Below, one piece after another: positions 15,200 through 18,405 of a DNA stretch of 18,405 bases. A program made the position numbers and the translations under genes. Every line of letters begins with the position of its first letter. Position 1 is the first letter of the stretch. Location: assembly GCA_034430425.1 (NCBI GenBank), contig DAOUEK010000026.1, forward strand, positions 1-18,405. The letters run 5' to 3'. This stretch comes from WVZH01 sp034430425. GTDB lineage: Bacteria > Chloroflexota > Anaerolineae > Anaerolineales > E44-bin32. The notes below the pieces were generated by a model. The model was not told the DNA's origin and did not search any database. It saw nothing but the letters and a program-made list of their open reading frames with translations.

Positions 15200-16089
15200 A
15201 GCGTACGAGCAGAACTCACGCAAACGATAATGGCAGTTGCGGGAATGGGGATCGTGCGCCTCTCAGCCCGGACGAAATGAAAGCCATCCTGGAGAAGTTG
15301 GAACCACTGAAGACGGTTCCTGAACGTGATGCAGCGGTCGTTGAAAGTGGATGGGCAGCCTTTATCGAACGCGCGCGTTCGCTGCCGAAACCCGTATCCC
15401 CTGCGCTTACCGAACGTCGTAAATGGTGGAAGAACATCAGACGAAAGGAGCGTTCGATCATGCTATCTCTTACGCGAGTTGCTCTTGCATTGATTATAAC
15501 CTTCGGAGCCGCGGGCGGAACCGTCGCGGCAGCACAGGCCAGTGAACCGGGAGATGTGCTCTATCCTGTAAAAATCGCCTCCGAAGACCTTCGCCTGGCG
15601 CTTACCTCGGATTCCGAGCAGGCCTTCGAACTGCTGTTGGAATATGCGCAGGAGCGCTTCGAGGAAATCGATGCGCTCAGCGAAGAAGGTGAATCCGTTC
15701 CACTGCAGGTCACGACTCGACTTCAGGAACACTTTCAACAGGCGTTACAGGAGGCATCCAATTTCGATGATGAAAATCTGGCTCAGGCGATGGAACGTAT
15801 TGCCGTCATGACGCAGCAGCAGAGCCGGGTATTAGAACAGAAGCAATCTCAGGATGCGGGCAATGCCGAAGACGCGCTGCAGCAGGCCGAACAGATCGTC
15901 TCCCGCATACGCGCAGCTGCGGAGGAAGGATTGGATGATCCAATCACCTTTCGCTTGCGGCACGGAGATAATCGTCCTGTGGATTCTCCTGAACAGCCGG
16001 ATGTAGATACATCGAGTGAAAATACACCCGGGAATCAACAAGATCCAGGCGGACAACAAGGATCAGGGAAAGGTCAAGGCGGGAGATAG
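15196..16089 (+). CDS. DUF5667 membrane protein, probable anti-sigma partner
   Basis: This 297-aa protein has a cytoplasmic N-part (1-88), one transmembrane helix (about 91-113, ending TVAAAQAS), and an extracytoplasmic DUF5667-like domain (about 118-220) starting EPGDVLYPVKIASEDLRLAL. A Gln-rich helical stretch and a Gly/Gln tail (GGQQGSGKGQGGR) follow. With the sigma gene overlapping by 4 bp, the likely job is to hold the sigma factor at the membrane until an outside signal acts; the cytoplasmic part has no clear zinc-finger motif. An internal ATG at 15460 with a good ribosome site could give a form starting just before the helix. A ribosome site for the first ATG is GGAGGG within the sigma gene. 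Confidence 0.8.
   Translation: MKRTSRTHANDNGSCGNGDRAPLSPDEMKAILEKLEPLKTVPERDAAVVESGWAAFIERARSLPKPVSPALTERRKWWKNIRRKERSIMLSLTRVALALIITFGAAGGTVAAAQASEPGDVLYPVKIASEDLRLALTSDSEQAFELLLEYAQERFEEIDALSEEGESVPLQVTTRLQEHFQQALQEASNFDDENLAQAMERIAVMTQQQSRVLEQKQSQDAGNAEDALQQAEQIVSRIRAAAEEGLDDPITFRLRHGDNRPVDSPEQPDVDTSSENTPGNQQDPGGQQGSGKGQGGR
15444..15450 (+). promoter_or_regulatory. Internal Shine-Dalgarno before ATG 15460
   Basis: AAAGGAG lies 9 nt before ATG at 15460, in frame with the DUF5667 protein (Met89). Initiation here would yield a product whose very N-terminus is a signal/anchor helix and which lacks the sigma-facing segment. Confidence 0.4.
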
Positions 16090-16140
16090 GCGGCTTTCCA
16101 CCCAATAGAATGACTTGTTAGACTGCTTAGCTGCGACATG

Positions 16141-16180
16141 AATGTGACGGATCATATATTATGATCCGTCACATTTTATT
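16141..16180. terminator. Long perfect palindrome, probable bidirectional terminator
   Basis: Arms of 16 bp (16141-16156 and 16160-16175; AATGTGACGGATCATA and its complement) enclose a 3-nt loop, with TTATT after. It lies 52 nt after the DUF5667 stop and could end transcription from either side. Its length also permits a cruciform or protein-binding site. Confidence 0.7.
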
Positions 16181-16502
16181 GGCCGGCGTATCTTATTACT
16201 GCCAGCATAATTTAGCGGTTGAACAAACTGCATCGATAAACCTATTTCTTTGCTATGGGCACTATTATGGTGCAAATCCATTTTCATTGGATGGATTAAA
16301 TGAGGCGTGATGGCTTAATATGTTGTAGGGGGGAAAAACCTCATCCGGATAGGATTATTCTATACTACAATGCGAAACAGGAAGATGGTTATGATAATAT
16401 CCGTTGTGAAAAGGCAAGCTGCAAGGAATACCTAATTGATGTGTAAATACACTGGACTAGGCTAGGGATAAAATTTCCCCTTTACGCATTCTTAATGCGA
16501 AG
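16181..16502. other. AT-rich spacer downstream of the cassette
   Basis: No gene is supported. A small hairpin, CGCATT (16485-16490) with AATGCG (16494-16499), lies just past the winged-helix stop but lacks a U tract. GATGGTTATGATAA at 16384-16397 recurs at 18132-18145 on the other side of the cassette. Lower GC than the genes to the left marks a change in composition. Confidence 0.4.
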
Positions 16503-17438
16503 TTAGGCATTTTCTCTTATCCAATCAGCAAGTACGGGGACAAAATCGATAACACCCGAAAGATAATCTTCACCTATGAACGCCTGTGGTTTCGGATAGT
16601 CTATGTTGTTGAGATTGAATGCATCTTCATGTTCACCAACCAAGTCGCGTAACTTTGAGCTCAACAAGTAAGGCGATTGATCTTCCTCCCCATATCCATT
16701 TAGCATAACGATTAAGGCGGCAAGGAACAAATACAATTTGTTCCAATACTTCCAACCCGGTATCAATCCATCGATAGATAGCAGTTGCTTCCAGGGTGAC
16801 GTATTTACTCGGTATTGAAAAGGTTTTTTATTGGTGTTTTCTAGAAAGCCAGCAGCTGTCATCGTATCGGCGTTTCTGCGGACGGAGTATTGGGAATACT
16901 CAATTGCTAATGACATCTTGGTTGTGCTGCTCCAATCGCCATTCAGTGAAAGCAGATAGGCTAATAAATCCGACGTTATTCCGATCCCGAAACCCAATCG
17001 CAAACGCAGAATTAGCGCTGCTGGATGCCACACTTTTGGGTAAGCCTCCCAAAGGCTTCGCAATCTAGTTTCGGGACCGCCAGCTGTCCCAGACAAAGCT
17101 TTCCATCGATGATCTTTTCCTTCGCTTTTTGCCATGTAAGCAAATTCTGATAGACGCTCACGTGTAACAGAAGGGAATCCCTTTATTAGATTTTTTACCC
17201 TCTGGATACTGAAGAGTTTCGAACCATTCCCTGCCCATGAAGCCAATACATCCCCCAACCGTTTTTCGTACTGGCGAAGGGTTAACGACATAAGCAATAA
17301 CGCATCGGGATCCACCAATGAAGTTGAACGCCGATTCGTGCCAACAAACGATCCAAGCGATCCCCATTGGATCCAAAGTGTATCCAGTAGCGTGTCGGTC
17401 AGTTCCTTAGATATTCGACTTAATCGTTCTTCTTGCAT
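16503..17438 (-). CDS. Winged-helix partner protein of the nucleotidyltransferase
   Basis: I do not recognise a named family. In the 311-aa product from ATG 17438, residues 142-220 look like a winged helix: a first helix (TSDLLAYLLSL), then a recognition-like helix (YSQYSVRRNADTMTAAGFLE) and a beta wing (PFQYRVNTSPWKQLL). Residues 1-135 are helical and charged; the C-terminal 80 include a hydrophobic helix (YLFLAALIVML) and acidic residues. The start overlaps the nucleotidyltransferase gene by 32 bp, with GGTGG close before ATG; an ATG at 17528 would overlap 122 bp and is less likely. The overlap points to a stoichiometric partner or regulator, as an antitoxin would be. In AbiE systems the wHTH gene comes first, so this order differs. 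Confidence 0.6.
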   Translation of the reverse strand: MQEERLSRISKELTDTLLDTLWIQWGSLGSFVGTNRRSTSLVDPDALLLMSLTLRQYEKRLGDVLASWAGNGSKLFSIQRVKNLIKGFPSVTRERLSEFAYMAKSEGKDHRWKALSGTAGGPETRLRSLWEAYPKVWHPAALILRLRLGFGIGITSDLLAYLLSLNGDWSSTTKMSLAIEYSQYSVRRNADTMTAAGFLENTNKKPFQYRVNTSPWKQLLSIDGLIPGWKYWNKLYLFLAALIVMLNGYGEEDQSPYLLSSKLRDLVGEHEDAFNLNNIDYPKPQAFIGEDYLSGVIDFVPVLADWIRENA

Positions 17439-18039
17439 GTTCCACCACCTGGTCCAACATCCTTGCGAAGTCAGGAGACGCATCTTGCGATCGAACCCAA
17501 TCAACAGCTTCCTTAAGTTCATGTTCATTAGGCTTTAACGCTATCAGGTCCTGAAAGTGAACACTGGACGGTCCTTCGCTATCTACTGCAGCATACAGCT
17601 TCAGCATAATGAGATCATATCGATCCGCAACCCCGAACCAGAGACCACCATAGCGTTCCCAATGAATTCGCTCGGTAAACCCAGGCGGGAGCCCGAGATC
17701 CCATTGTGCGCTAACGACCATGTTCATCCAATCTCCAGGCAAGCCAAAATCTCTGGCCACTCTACTAATCGCCTGAGATAGCCATTCAGGCACAGGATCT
17801 GGAGGCTCGATCATCGTCGGCTTTCTATTACCGGGATCTCTCCCAAATGCAATAATGTCCAAGTCATGCGTTGTCCTCTGGACGAAACCCTGTAATATCA
17901 TTGCGACGCCACCGACGGCAACTATCGAGATGCTCTTGCCTTGAGAGGACAATATTTCCCCCAATGCCCTCAGCGCTTGTAACATTACGCTTCCATCAAT
18001 TTGTTTATCAGGACACATAGCAATATCTATTATAGTCAT
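17407..18039 (-). CDS. AbiEii/DUF6036-like nucleotidyltransferase
   Basis: The 210-aa protein has the polymerase-beta-type nucleotidyltransferase signature: GGVAMI (43-48) and T57-H-D59-L-D61 with two metal-binding Asp, spaced as in GG...TxDxD families (AbiEii, DUF6036, MNT-like toxins). Later it has DRYDLIMLKLYAA (139-151) and HFQDLIAL (161-168), the usual third conserved block. Such enzymes transfer nucleotides to RNA or protein; many are toxins of type IV or VII toxin-antitoxin pairs. Active residues appear intact, suggesting an enzyme and not a relic. The start at ATG 18039 is 8 nt from a TATAAT box, so the message would be nearly leaderless. A winged-helix protein overlaps its 3' end. 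The target is unknown. Confidence 0.75.
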   Translation of the reverse strand: MTIIDIAMCPDKQIDGSVMLQALRALGEILSSQGKSISIVAVGGVAMILQGFVQRTTHDLDIIAFGRDPGNRKPTMIEPPDPVPEWLSQAISRVARDFGLPGDWMNMVVSAQWDLGLPPGFTERIHWERYGGLWFGVADRYDLIMLKLYAAVDSEGPSSVHFQDLIALKPNEHELKEAVDWVRSQDASPDFARMLDQVVEHARRTIKSNI

Positions 18040-18047
18040 ATTAAGTG

Positions 18048-18053
18048 ATTATA
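18048..18053 (-). promoter_or_regulatory. Consensus -10 box, near-leaderless promoter
   Basis: On the minus strand TATAAT ends 8 nt before the nucleotidyltransferase ATG (18039). Transcription starting about 7 nt after the box would leave almost no 5' leader, and no Shine-Dalgarno sequence is present. A -35 is not well conserved. Confidence 0.5.
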
Positions 18054-18125
18054 ATAGTGCCACTACTTGAAGATATTCTCTCTACAAGGGAAGTGCGAAG
18101 TTCGAGTGGGCTAATCAGCACGCTG

Positions 18126-18405
18126 TTAATTGATGGTTATGATAACGTCAGTTGTAGAAATATCGGGAGCGGAACCCACCAGATTGGTGTAATACTCCGT
18201 TGAGAGACCATTCGATTTTCGAGTTTCTTTTTCCCAACACAATACCCTGTGCTGGCCGAAAAATCTCATCCATGCGTAATCACATCGAAATCTATCGTGA
18301 GTCACCAATCCTGGCATTTGCTCAAGATTAAAAAAGCATAATTCGATGGTTTCAGAACAATATTGTGTGAGATAAAGAGCTCGAAAGACTACACCGAGGA
18401 TACGA
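18126..18405 (-). pseudogene. Partial frame at the window edge, possible transposase remnant
   Basis: The minus-strand frame ending with a stop at 18126 stays open to the window edge (92 codons), so a larger gene may extend beyond. An internal ATG at 18317 would give 63 aa. A segment with H.RFRCDY, then GQHRVLCWEKETRK and LSTEYYTN loosely recalls the HGRIE...VE.ER...S.EVRY block of ISAs1-type transposases, but the match is weak and the usual downstream part is absent. If so, it is a truncated remnant. Otherwise it is an unrecognised gene or noncoding. Confidence 0.3.

Noticed and set aside
17439..17528. Longer start for the winged-helix protein
   Set aside because: It would overlap the nucleotidyltransferase by 122 bp; ATG 17438 has a GGTGG and a shorter overlap.
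16333..18271. Second repeat, GGATGAG(A/G)TTTTTC, near both ends of the cassette
   Set aside because: Only 13 of 14 match and its order relative to the 14-bp repeat differs on the two sides, so it does not support a simple duplication.

Overview
This 18.4-kb window looks like chromosome from a Chloroflexota bacterium, most probably an uncultured member of the Anaerolineae. That is inferred from gene content: a sigma factor followed by a DUF5667 protein, a duplicated DUF4405 membrane protein next to a Gly/Gln-rich secreted protein, a YcbZ/AAA_32-type Lon protease and Thr/Pro/Glu-spaced lipoproteins. No rRNA, tRNA, CRISPR array or intact mobile element was seen.

Layout. (1) 1-697 holds no convincing gene but has the architecture of a replication origin: an AT-rich stretch, four TAG trinucleotides, a G-rich spacer, degenerate DnaA boxes, then two perfect TTATCCACA boxes. 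(2) 698-2000, minus strand: a cyclic-di-GMP-I (GEMM) riboswitch, a terminator-like hairpin, and a TadE-like pseudopilin with a Pro/Thr/Glu repeat linker joining two copies of an unidentified Cys-containing domain. (3) 2194-5798, plus strand: an ECF-type vitamin/metabolite importer with fused ATPases, an enlarged S-like membrane protein and EcfT. (4) 5795-7857, minus strand: a zincin-type lipoprotein followed by a HAD phosphatase. (5) 7996-9723: a secreted GH53 endo-galactanase, divergent from the zincin. (6) 9744-10226, minus strand: a TrmO-type tRNA methyltransferase. (7) 10478-12937: a Lon-family protease with an intact Ser/Lys dyad and an unusual residue at the presumed Walker B aspartate. 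(8) 13235-16089: duplicated DUF4405 protein, secreted OB-like protein, sigma factor and DUF5667 anti-sigma-like protein, probably one envelope-stress or redox-related locus. (9) 16503-18039, minus strand: a more AT-rich two-gene cassette, an AbiEii/DUF6036-like nucleotidyltransferase with an overlapping winged-helix protein, the best candidate here for a little-described toxin-antitoxin or defence module. (10) 18126-18405: a reading frame open to the window edge, possibly a transposase remnant.

The most valuable observations are the origin-like region with a DnaA-trio geometry, the c-di-GMP riboswitch on a repeat-bearing pseudopilin gene, the nucleotidyltransferase/winged-helix cassette with a near-leaderless promoter, and a possible second start inside the anti-sigma-like gene that would give a form lacking its cytoplasmic part.
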